From Pseudonocardia sp. (GTDB lineage: Bacteria; Actinomycetota; Actinomycetes; Mycobacteriales; Pseudonocardiaceae), in the NCBI GenBank assembly GCA_030453005.1, contig JAKDLE010000194.1:1-6161 (forward strand): a DNA stretch of 6,161 nucleotides, given 5' to 3'. The number at the start of each line of letters is the position of its first letter. Positions within the stretch are counted from its first letter, which is position 1. Below are positions 1 to 5,304 of the stretch, in pieces. Under the pieces are notes generated by a model. It was not told the origin of the DNA and searched no databases. It saw nothing but the letters and a program-made list of their open reading frames with translations. The position numbers and the translations under genes are program-made.

Positions 1-46
1 CGCCCGATCTGCCCACCCACGGGGCTGGATGGTGAGTTCGCTGGCT

Positions 47-68
47 GCCTGCCCGTTTGCGGGCAGGC
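47..68 (+). terminator. GC-rich hairpin, probable terminator of an upstream gene
   Basis: Positions 47-55 (GCCTGCCCG) pair perfectly with 60-68 (CGGGCAGGC) around a TTTG loop, giving a 9-bp stem. Only a short T-containing stretch (GTTTGGAGTT) follows, so this is not a classical stem plus U-tract, although actinobacterial terminators often lack a strong U-tract. It lies between a stop codon in frame 3 (TGA at 33-35) and the predicted promoter of the next gene, which suits a terminator for whatever lies upstream. It could instead be a regulatory stem. Termination activity is inferred from structure and position only. Confidence 0.45.
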
Positions 69-70
69 GT

Positions 71-99
71 TTGGAGTTCTGCGCGGAAACCGGCAGTAT
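71..99 (+). promoter_or_regulatory. Predicted promoter for the small ORF and glmS cluster
   Basis: TTGGAG at 71-76 and CAGTAT at 94-99 are separated by 17 nt, the preferred spacing for housekeeping sigma factors. The -10 element keeps the two most important bases, A at its second position and T at its sixth. Counting from that T, transcription would begin at about 106, the first base of the GTG start codon, so the transcript would be leaderless. This fits the absence of a Shine-Dalgarno sequence before 106. The -35 match is only three of six bases, and no transcript data are available. Confidence 0.4.
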
Positions 100-105
100 C
101 TGCTC

Positions 106-375
106 GTGCCCGCCGGTCCGTACGACGACCTCGTCGCCCACCTCGTGCGCAGCACTCCGCTGAGCGGGAACGAGGCGGCGCGGGTGGTGGCCGAGGTGCT
201 GAGCTACTTCGCCGAGCCGGTGGACACGTTCGTCCGCCGCAGGCACTCCGAGCTCCAGGCGCGCGGGCTGCGCAACGACCAGATCTTCGCGACGCTGCCC
301 GGCGAGCTGGCCACGCGGCGGGTCGCCCCGCCCGCGCTGTCGGCTCGGCAGCTGCGCCGCATCGTCTACGGCTAG
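106..375 (+). CDS. Small conserved-type hypothetical protein upstream of glmS
   Basis: This encodes an 89-residue protein with no recognised catalytic motif, signal peptide or membrane segment. It looks soluble, basic and mainly helical. The most distinctive parts are the stretch RRRHSELQARGLRNDQIF in the middle and a C-terminal tail ending LRRIVYG. The sequence resembles short uncharacterised bacterial proteins with a similar ELQ-x-x-G-L-x-N-x-x-IF core and an R-RRI-YG tail, but I cannot name a studied member. GTG at 106 is the only standard start in this frame. The frame stays open to the window edge but contains no ATG, GTG or TTG upstream. No ribosome binding site precedes it, and the promoter prediction places the transcript start at the GTG itself, so leaderless translation is likely. 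The stop codon overlaps the glmS ribosome binding site, which argues for co-transcription and perhaps translational coupling with glmS. Any role in amino-sugar metabolism would be guilt by association only. Confidence 0.75.
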   Translation: MPAGPYDDLVAHLVRSTPLSGNEAARVVAEVLSYFAEPVDTFVRRRHSELQARGLRNDQIFATLPGELATRRVAPPALSARQLRRIVYG

Positions 376-378
376 GAG
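374..378 (+). promoter_or_regulatory. glmS ribosome binding site overlapping the upstream stop codon
   Basis: AGGAG at 374-378 lies 6 nt before the glmS ATG at 385 and shares bases with the TAG stop (373-375) of the preceding gene. This fixes the glmS start. It also means that ribosomes finishing the small ORF would melt or occupy the glmS initiation region, so the two genes may be translationally coupled. Confidence 0.8.
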
Positions 379-384
379 AACCCC

Positions 385-2211
385 ATGTGCGGCATCGTCG
401 GCTACGTCGGCCCGCAGGACGCGGCCCCGATCCTCATCGAGGGTCTCGGCAGGCTGGAGTACCGCGGCTACGACTCCGCAGGCCTCGCGATCACCACGCG
501 GTCGGGCCTGAAGGTGCGCAAGGTCAGCGGGCGGGTCGCGGCGCTGTCCGCGGACCTGCCCGCCCGCTTCAAGGGCGCTCCCGGCATCGGCCACACCCGC
601 TGGGCGACCCACGGGGGCCCGACGCCGGAGAACGCCCACCCGCACACCGACGCGAGCGGCCGGATCGCGGTGGTGCACAACGGCATCATCGAGAACGCCG
701 AGGACCTGCGCGCCAAGCTGGTCGCCGAGGGCGTCGAGTTCGTGAGCCAGACCGACACCGAGTGCGTGGCCCACCTCGTCGCCGGGGCCTTCACGGCAGG
801 CGCGGCCGACCTGGAGCAGGCCGTGCGCTCGGCGCTGCGGCAGGTCGTGGGCGCCTACGGCCTGGCCGTGATCGACGCCGAGCACCCCGACCGGATCGTC
901 GTCGCCCGCAACGGCAGCCCGGTGCTGCTCGGCGTCGGCGAGAAGGAGATGTTCGTGGCCTCCGACGTGGCGGCGCTGGTGGGCTACACCCGCCAGGTCG
1001 TCTACCTCGACGACGGCGAGCTGGCCACGATCACCGCGGGCGGCTACCGCACCTTCACCCTCGACGACACCTCCACGGCCAAGAGCCCGTCGGTGATCGA
1101 CTGGGACGTCGTCGGCGCGGAGATAGGCGACCACGCGCACTTCCTGATCAAGGAGATCGGGGAGCAGCCGGTCACGGTGCAGCGGGCGCTGGCGGGTCGG
1201 CTCGACGAGCGCTTCTCCACCGCGCACCTGGGTGGGCTCAACCTCACCGTGCGCGAGGCGCGCGAGATCCGCCGCGTCAAGATCCTCGGCTGCGGCAGCG
1301 CCTGCTACGCGGGCGACCTCGGCGCGCAGCTCATCGAGGACCTCGCCCGGATGCCCGCCACGAGCGAGCCCGCGAGCGAGTTCCGCTACCGCAACCCCGT
1401 CGTCGAGCCGGACACGCTCTACGTGGCCGTGAGCCAGTCCGGCGAGACCGTCGACACCCTCGCCGCGGTGCAGGAGCTGCAGCGCAAGGGTGGGCGCGTC
1501 ATCGGCATCATCAACGTCGTCGGCTCGACCATCGCCCGCCAGGTCGACGGCGGCATCTACCTGCACGCCGGGGCGGAGATGTCGGTGGCGGCCACCAAGT
1601 CGTTCACCTCCACGGTGACGGCGTTCGCGCTGCTCGCGCTGCACCTGGGCCGTATCCGCGACCTCTCGCCCACCGAGGGCGCCCGGGTCATCGACGGGCT
1701 CACGAGGCTGCCCGAGCAGATCGAGGAGATCTTGAAACTCGATGACGAGATCGCCGAGGTGGCCCGCGAGCTGGCTCCGCACCCGAGCATGCTGTTCGTC
1801 GGCAGGCGCCGCGGCTGGCCGGTGGCCCGGGAGGGTGCGCAGAAGCTCAAGGAGATCTCCTACATCCACGCGGAGGCCTACCCGTCCGCGGAGCTCAAGC
1901 ACGGCCCGCTCGCGCTGATCAGCCCGGAGATGCCGACGATCGCGATCGTCCCCGACGACGACCTGCTCGACAAGAACACCTCGACGCTCTCGGAGATCAA
2001 GGCCCGCAGCGGCCCGGTGATCGCGCTGGCCCACCGGCAGCTGCCCACCGAGCTGGCCGACCGCACGCTCGTGATCCCGCGCAACGAGCCCGAGCTCGAC
2101 CCGATCCTGCTCTCGATCCCGCTGCAGCTGCTCGCCTACCACGCGGCCGTGGCGCTGGGCCGTGACGTCGACAAGCCGCGGAACCTGGCCAAGAGCGTGA
2201 CCGTGGAGTAG
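385..2211 (+). CDS. glmS: Glutamine--fructose-6-phosphate aminotransferase (isomerizing), GlmS
   Basis: GlmS converts fructose-6-phosphate and glutamine to glucosamine-6-phosphate and glutamate in the cytoplasm. This is the first committed step to UDP-GlcNAc for peptidoglycan and other amino-sugar products. The protein has 608 residues, the normal length, and is intact. The N-terminal class II glutaminase domain (about 1-220) starts MCGIVGYVG. Met removal would expose Cys2, the nucleophile. It also carries RGYDSAG (27-33), GHTRWATHG (69-77), HNGIIEN (98-104) and SQTDTE (121-126, Asp124). Two SIS sugar-phosphate domains follow (about 285-425 and 455-595). The first has CGSACYAG from Cys303 and SQSGETVDT from Ser350. 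The second has KLKEISYIHAEAY and ELKHGPLALI (His506). The C-terminal tail PRNLAKSVTVE carries the conserved lysine (Lys603) that acts on the open-chain sugar in the E. coli enzyme. The ATG is fixed by AGGAG 6 nt upstream and by the need for Cys2. No glmS ribozyme is present; the 9-nt gap before the gene leaves no room for one. Confidence 0.99.
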   Translation: MCGIVGYVGPQDAAPILIEGLGRLEYRGYDSAGLAITTRSGLKVRKVSGRVAALSADLPARFKGAPGIGHTRWATHGGPTPENAHPHTDASGRIAVVHNGIIENAEDLRAKLVAEGVEFVSQTDTECVAHLVAGAFTAGAADLEQAVRSALRQVVGAYGLAVIDAEHPDRIVVARNGSPVLLGVGEKEMFVASDVAALVGYTRQVVYLDDGELATITAGGYRTFTLDDTSTAKSPSVIDWDVVGAEIGDHAHFLIKEIGEQPVTVQRALAGRLDERFSTAHLGGLNLTVREAREIRRVKILGCGSACYAGDLGAQLIEDLARMPATSEPASEFRYRNPVVEPDTLYVAVSQSGETVDTLAAVQELQRKGGRVIGIINVVGSTIARQVDGGIYLHAGAEMSVAATKSFTSTVTAFALLALHLGRIRDLSPTEGARVIDGLTRLPEQIEEILKLDDEIAEVARELAPHPSMLFVGRRRGWPVAREGAQKLKEISYIHAEAYPSAELKHGPLALISPEMPTIAIVPDDDLLDKNTSTLSEIKARSGPVIALAHRQLPTELADRTLVIPRNEPELDPILLSIPLQLLAYHAAVALGRDVDKPRNLAKSVTVE

Positions 2212-2225
2212 TCCAGGATGCGGGC

Positions 2226-3539
2226 ATGCTCGACTCGACCGTCGCCACCCTGCTCGCCCGCACCGCCCGCGCCCAGCGCGCCGGCCGCGTCCCGTCGCTG
2301 GTCGCGGGCGTCGTGCGGGCCGGGGAGCTGGTGTGGTCGACCGGCCGGGGTGCGGTCGACGAGCCGCACCGCGACGTGCAGTACCGGCTCGGCTCGATCA
2401 GCAAGACGGTCACGGCGATCACCGTGCTGCGGCTGCGCGACGAGGGCCGCCTCGACCTCGACGACGCGCTCGAGCAGCACCTGCCCGGCACCCCGTTGGG
2501 CGACCGCACGCTCGGCCAGCTGCTCAGCCACCTCGCGGGCGCGGGATCGGAGAGCCCCGGCCGGTGGTGGGAGCGCGCGCCGGGCACCACGCTGGACGGG
2601 TTGGGCCTGTCCGACGCCGACGTGGTGCTGCCCGCCGCGCGCCGCTTCCACTACTCCAACCTCGGCTTCGGGCTGCTCGGTGAGGTCGTGGCCCGGGTGC
2701 GCGGCCGCGCCTGGGTGGAGGTCGCCCGCGACGAGGTGCTGCTCCCGCTCGCCATGACCCGGACGACGACGCGCCCGTCCGGTCGCGCCGCGCAGGGCTA
2801 CGCCGTGCACCCGTGGGCGGAGGTCGTGCAGATCGAGCCCGAGCACGACGCCGAGGTGATGGCGCCCGCGGGGCAGCTGTGGGCCACCGCCGAGGACCTG
2901 GCGCGTCTGGGGGCGTTCCTGCTCGGCGACACCGGCGACGTGCTCGCTCCCGCCACCGTCGAGGAGATGACGGTGCCCGCGGGTGTCGACCCGTCCGCAC
3001 CCGGCTGGTCCTCCTACGGCCTCGGCGTGCAGGTGCAGCGCACGACGGAGGGAACCGTCCTCATCGGACACGGCGGCTCCATGCCCGGTTTCCTCGCCGG
3101 CCTGTGGGTCGACCGGGAGGAGGGCACCGCGGCGTTGGCGCTGGGCAACACCACCTCCGGGCTCGACGGCGGGCTGCCCGCCGGTCTGCTCGCCGACCTG
3201 CGCGCGGCCGAGCCGCGGATCGTCGACGCCTGGGCGCCCACGCCGTCACCGGTACCGCTGGAGCTGCTCGGACCCTGGTACTGGGGGCCGAGCCCGTACG
3301 TCCTGCGGGCCGTGCCGGGCGGGCTGCTGCACCTCGGCGGGCTCGGCAGGCCGGGGCGCAGCAGCCGGTTCCGTCCCGCGGGGGACGGCACGTGGGTCGG
3401 GCTCGACGGCTACTTCGCGGGCGAGACGCTGCGGCTGGACCCGGTGGCGCTGAACCTCGCGACGTTCGTGTTCACCCGCACGCCCTACGACCCGGCGGCT
3501 CCGGTGCCCGGCGGGGTGCATGACGCGGGCTGGCGCTGA
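2226..3539 (+). CDS. Serine hydrolase of the beta-lactamase / class C penicillin-binding fold
   Basis: This 437-residue protein carries the full active-site set of the PF00144 family. The SxxK motif is SISK (Ser57 nucleophile, Lys60 base), the second motif is YSN (Tyr143-Asn145), and HGG (282-284) stands in for the KTG-type third motif. The catalytic domain covers roughly residues 10-325. A separate, tryptophan- and glycine-rich C-terminal part (about 340-437, with PWYWGPSPYVLR near 350) looks like the small beta-rich domain found at the end of many actinobacterial family members. No signal peptide or lipobox is visible, so the protein is probably cytoplasmic. An esterase, amidase or peptidase role is therefore likelier than resistance to beta-lactams; the substrate cannot be told from sequence. 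The ATG at 2226 is preceded by AGGA (2215-2218) with a 7-nt spacer and starts 14 nt after glmS, so the gene is probably in the glmS operon. The ATG at 2218 opens a different frame that lacks these motifs. Confidence 0.9.
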   Translation: MLDSTVATLLARTARAQRAGRVPSLVAGVVRAGELVWSTGRGAVDEPHRDVQYRLGSISKTVTAITVLRLRDEGRLDLDDALEQHLPGTPLGDRTLGQLLSHLAGAGSESPGRWWERAPGTTLDGLGLSDADVVLPAARRFHYSNLGFGLLGEVVARVRGRAWVEVARDEVLLPLAMTRTTTRPSGRAAQGYAVHPWAEVVQIEPEHDAEVMAPAGQLWATAEDLARLGAFLLGDTGDVLAPATVEEMTVPAGVDPSAPGWSSYGLGVQVQRTTEGTVLIGHGGSMPGFLAGLWVDREEGTAALALGNTTSGLDGGLPAGLLADLRAAEPRIVDAWAPTPSPVPLELLGPWYWGPSPYVLRAVPGGLLHLGGLGRPGRSSRFRPAGDGTWVGLDGYFAGETLRLDPVALNLATFVFTRTPYDPAAPVPGGVHDAGWR

Positions 3540-3580
3540 CCCCCGCCGAGTTTGCCGATTCCCCCGCCGAGTTTGCCGAT
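3540..3580. repeat. Two-copy 20-bp tandem repeat between convergent genes
   Basis: The 20-bp unit CCCCCGCCGAGTTTGCCGAT occurs at 3540-3559 and again, without a mismatch, at 3561-3580, separated by one T (21-bp period, two helical turns). It begins on the first base after the hydrolase stop and almost fills the 49-nt gap before the stop of the reverse-strand regulator. It does not form a strong hairpin; only a 4-bp stem (3575-3578 with 3585-3588) is visible just after it. It may be a dispersed genomic repeat, a protein-binding site, or a C-rich loading site for Rho at the end of the forward operon. None of these can be decided from one locus. Confidence 0.9.
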
Positions 3581-3588
3581 CGACCGGC

Positions 3589-5082
3589 CTACCCGTCGTC
3601 GAGCAGCCACTCCCGTCGGGCCGTGATCTCCGGGCGGCGGCGGTCGTGCGGGGGCAGGAGATCGGTGAGCACGTCGTGCACCTCCAGGTCGTCACGGCCC
3701 AGCGGGTGGGCGGCGAGCTCCACGAGCAGCTCGACGTCCTCGGCGTCGAGGACGGCGCGGCGTAGGCCGACCTCCAGCTGGTCGCGCAGCTCCCGGATCT
3801 CCGGCGCGTCCGAGCGCGGGAGCAACGGGCCGGTGCAGGCGCGTAGCGCGTCGGCGACCTGGCCGGCGCGCAGCGCGAGCCGTACGGCGTCGAAGTCGGT
3901 GTCGACGGCCGCGTCGAGCCGGTACGGACGGGTGCGCAGGACGTCGGCGCCGATCAGCCCGCGCAGCCGCAGGATCTCGCCGCGCACCGTGGTGGGGTTG
4001 CCGTCGTCGCCGTAGAGCAGCAGCGCGAGGGGCTCGGCGCTGAGGCCGTCCGGATGCAGCGCGAGCGCGGTGAGGATCTCCGCCGGACGCAGGGTGATCT
4101 TGACGGACCGGCCGTTGAGCACGATCCTCGGCGCGGCCTCGCCCATGAACCGGAGCGACAGTGCGCTGCGTCTGCTCGTCGTGCGCGTGGCGCGGGGCGC
4201 GCGGAGCAGGTAGCCCTCGGCGAGCGGCTCGACCACCATCTCGCGGCCGTCGTCGAGGCGGATCCGGTCGGAGCCTGCGGGCAGGGCCACCCGCATCGGC
4301 CAGCTGCCGTAGGGCTCGCCCGCGATGATCCGCCCGGTCGGGGTGGCGAGGGCGCCCGCCTGGCCGTGGAGGCTCGTCAGGTGCGGCATGTTGCGCACCC
4401 GCAGCCGTTCGTCGGCGATCGCGAGGCGCACCCGCAGCTGGTTCTCGGCGAGCTGCGCGGTGGCCGAGACGAGCTGCACCATCGCCGGGTGCACGGTGTG
4501 CAGCGGCCCGGAGATGTCGATGGCGCCCAGGATCGTGCCGGTGTCGGGGTCGTGCACAGGAGCCGCCGCGCACGTCCAGGCGTGGCAGGTGCGCACCAGG
4601 TGCTCGGCGGAGTGGATCTGCACCGGCGCGTCGACGGCCAGCGTGGTGCCCATCGCGTTGGTGCCGATGGCGTCCTCGCTCCAGCGCATGCCCGGGGACA
4701 GGCCGACGGAGTCGGCGGGGTGCAGGAGCCGGACGGCGCCCTCGCGCCAGAGGATCGTGCCGTCGGCGTCGGTGACGAGCATGACGTGCATGGCCTCGTC
4801 GGCGATGCTGACCAGCGTGCTGCGCAGCAGCGGCATGACCTCGTTGAGCGGGTGCATGATGCGCAGGTCGGGAAGCTCGGTCTCCGGCACGACCACCGGC
4901 GGCGTGCGCCGGTCGGGGTCGACGTGTGCGGCGAGGCTGCGCTCCCAGCTCGCCGACACGAGCGACCGCGGCGGCAGCCCGCCGGACTCGCCGCTCAGGA
5001 CGGACTCGTAGATCCCGTGGAGCATGTGGGCATGCTGGACCGGGTCGTGCACGGCCTCGCCGTGCATGTCGCGCGTTGTCAT
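3589..5082 (-). CDS. AcoR-type GAF-domain sensor with C-terminal winged-helix DNA-binding region, transcriptional regulator
   Basis: This 497-residue protein is probably a one-component transcription factor. After an N-terminal helical lead (SASWERS at 43-49), a GAF domain (about 75-215) carries the AcoR-like signatures WSEDAIGTNAMGTTLA (134-149) and HAWTCAAAPVHDPDTG (168-183), with Cys166 and Cys171 nearby. AcoR-family GAF domains sense small molecules, but the ligand here is unknown. There is no AAA+ sigma-54 module and no Fis-type helix-turn-helix. Residues about 318-390 instead resemble the OmpR/SARP winged helix (LRPAEILTALALHPDGLSAE, then TVRGEILRLRGLIG as probable recognition helix). 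A helical tail (395-480) looks like part of a BTAD-type domain. The ATG at 5082 has GGAG 5 nt upstream and gives the N-terminus expected for such proteins. Alternative in-frame ATGs at 5100, 5163, 5166 and 5214 lack good ribosome binding sites and would translate a DNA repeat as VLPGVH repeats. The gene is divergent from the response regulator at 5305. Family members often sit near dehydrogenase genes; none is seen here. Confidence 0.92.
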   Translation of the reverse strand: MTTRDMHGEAVHDPVQHAHMLHGIYESVLSGESGGLPPRSLVSASWERSLAAHVDPDRRTPPVVVPETELPDLRIMHPLNEVMPLLRSTLVSIADEAMHVMLVTDADGTILWREGAVRLLHPADSVGLSPGMRWSEDAIGTNAMGTTLAVDAPVQIHSAEHLVRTCHAWTCAAAPVHDPDTGTILGAIDISGPLHTVHPAMVQLVSATAQLAENQLRVRLAIADERLRVRNMPHLTSLHGQAGALATPTGRIIAGEPYGSWPMRVALPAGSDRIRLDDGREMVVEPLAEGYLLRAPRATRTTSRRSALSLRFMGEAAPRIVLNGRSVKITLRPAEILTALALHPDGLSAEPLALLLYGDDGNPTTVRGEILRLRGLIGADVLRTRPYRLDAAVDTDFDAVRLALRAGQVADALRACTGPLLPRSDAPEIRELRDQLEVGLRRAVLDAEDVELLVELAAHPLGRDDLEVHDVLTDLLPPHDRRRPEITARREWLLDDG

Positions 5083-5087
5083 TCGCA

Positions 5088-5091
5088 CTCC
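5088..5091 (-). promoter_or_regulatory. Ribosome binding site deciding the GAF regulator start
   Basis: On the reverse strand, GGAG (5091 down to 5088) is followed by the 5-nt spacer TGCGA and ATG at 5082. None of the upstream in-frame ATGs has a comparable site, so 5082 is preferred. The site lies between the stop of the short repetitive leader ORF (TGA, 5099-5097) and the gene start. Confidence 0.65.
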
Positions 5092-5096
5092 GAGCG

Positions 5097-5150
5097 TCAT
5101 CGCCGGCGGGACATGCACCCCCGGAAGGACATGCACCCCCGGAAGGACAT
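5097..5150 (-). other. Possible 17-codon leader ORF made of the 18-bp repeat
   Basis: On the reverse strand, ATG at 5150 opens a short ORF reading MSFRGCMSFRGCMSRRR with TGA at 5099-5097. The TGA overlaps the alternative ATG at 5100 and ends 14 nt before the preferred ATG of the GAF regulator. The ORF is out of frame with the regulator. The predicted transcript start (about 5155) lies just upstream, so it would be near the 5' end of the leader. Its ribosome binding site is weak (GAG about 4 nt upstream). It may be a regulatory upstream ORF, or simply a by-product of an 18-bp repeat, whose length is a multiple of three. Translation is unproven. Confidence 0.22.
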
Positions 5151-5152
5151 GC
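5109..5152. repeat. 18-bp tandem repeat, about 2.4 copies, upstream of the GAF regulator
   Basis: The unit GGACATGCACCCCCGGAA is present at 5109-5126 and 5127-5144 without mismatches, followed by a partial third copy (GGACATGC, 5145-5152). With the gene start at 5082, the array lies 27-70 bp upstream of the ATG, inside the predicted leader transcript. The 18-bp spacing is not a whole number of helical turns, so side-by-side binding of one protein on one DNA face is less natural than for a 21-bp period. RNA-level regulation, a leader ORF, or simple replication slippage are all possible. Confidence 0.92.
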
Positions 5153-5161
5153 CACTCAGAC

Positions 5162-5191
5162 ATCATCACCCAGGTCTGCGATCCGGGGCAA
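5162..5191 (-). promoter_or_regulatory. Predicted promoter of the GAF regulator
   Basis: On the reverse strand, TTGCCC (5191-5186) and GATGAT (5167-5162) are separated by 18 nt. The -10 element matches TATAAT at four of six positions, including the key A and final T. Transcription would start near 5155, giving a leader of about 73 nt that contains the 18-bp repeats. This is a pattern match only; GC-rich sigma sites are easily mispredicted. Confidence 0.3.
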
Positions 5192-5200
5192 GGCGGCCCT

Positions 5201-5229
5201 GGTTGCGCGTGCAACGTGAAGGCAACGTG
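5201..5229. promoter_or_regulatory. Cluster of GTTGC/GCAAC half-sites, candidate operator
   Basis: GTTGC at 5202-5206 and GCAAC at 5211-5215 form an inverted repeat with a 4-bp centre. A third half-site, in the longer form GCAACGTG, occurs at 5211-5218 and 5222-5229, 11 bp apart, which is about one helical turn. The cluster overlaps the predicted -35 of the response regulator and lies just upstream of the predicted promoter of the GAF regulator. A fourth GGTTGC appears at 5296-5301, overlapping the response-regulator ribosome binding site. Binding by either neighbouring regulator is inference. Confidence 0.4.
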
Positions 5230-5243
5230 GCTCCACCTAACGT
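5216..5243 (+). promoter_or_regulatory. Predicted promoter of the response regulator
   Basis: TAACGT at 5238-5243 fits the TANNNT -10 pattern exactly. GTGAAG at 5216-5221, 16 nt before it, is a weak -35 (T, G and A of TTGACA at the right places). Transcription would start near 5250, leaving a leader of about 55 nt. The weak -35 overlaps the GCAACGTG direct repeats, which would suit control by an activator or a repressor. Confidence 0.3.
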
Positions 5244-5290
5244 CGCCGCCAGACCGCGCAGGTCAGTGATGCGCGATATGCCTACCGCCC

Positions 5291-5297
5291 AGGGAGG
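5291..5297 (+). promoter_or_regulatory. Ribosome binding site fixing the response-regulator GTG start
   Basis: AGGGAGG at 5291-5297 lies 7 nt before GTG at 5305 and is the strongest Shine-Dalgarno sequence in the window. In-frame ATGs at 5269 and 5278 have no such site, so GTG at 5305 is the preferred start. Confidence 0.85.
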
Positions 5298-5304
5298 TTG
5301 CTCC

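Noticed and set aside
1..35. Possible C-terminal tail of an upstream forward gene (frame 3, PDLPTHGAGW then TGA at 33-35)
   Set aside because: Ten codons are too few to identify or confirm a gene. The hairpin at 47-68 is compatible with it, but the tail may also be chance.
1..105. tRNA gene or glmS ribozyme upstream of glmS
   Set aside because: No cloverleaf or T-arm sequence was found. The glmS ribozyme is known from Gram-positive Firmicutes leaders, and here only 9 nt separate the small gene from glmS.
57..1745. Long forward reading frame (562 codons) overlapping the small gene and glmS
   Set aside because: It is a frame-shifted shadow of glmS, rich in Arg, Ala, Gly and Pro with no family motifs. 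glmS has every expected catalytic motif in the other frame.
2136..3071. Reverse-strand reading frame opposite the serine hydrolase
   Set aside because: It has no domain motifs, and the forward frame carries a complete SxxK/YxN/HGG active site.
3540..3588. Bidirectional intrinsic terminator between convergent genes
   Set aside because: The repeats are direct, not inverted, and the only stem visible (3575-3578 with 3585-3588) is 4 bp with no T-tract.
5109..5152. CRISPR array
   Set aside because: The 18-bp copies are directly adjacent with no spacers, and no cas gene is present.
3692..5155. Reverse-strand reading frame of 487 codons in a different frame from the GAF regulator
   Set aside because: Its composition is dominated by Arg, Ala, Pro and Gly, typical of shadow frames in high-GC DNA. 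The overlapping frame has clear GAF motifs.
5083..5214. N-terminally extended start for the GAF regulator (ATG at 5214, 5166, 5163 or 5100)
   Set aside because: These starts lack a good ribosome binding site and would translate the 18-bp repeat as VLPGVH units, unlike the expected N-terminus. The ATG at 5082 has GGAG at proper spacing.
4054..5304. Forward reading frame antisense to the GAF regulator that runs unbroken into the response regulator (to 6072)
   Set aside because: The part before 5305 is low-complexity antisense translation without recognisable motifs and passes through the divergent promoter region. The strong ribosome binding site at 5291-5297 places the real start at 5305.
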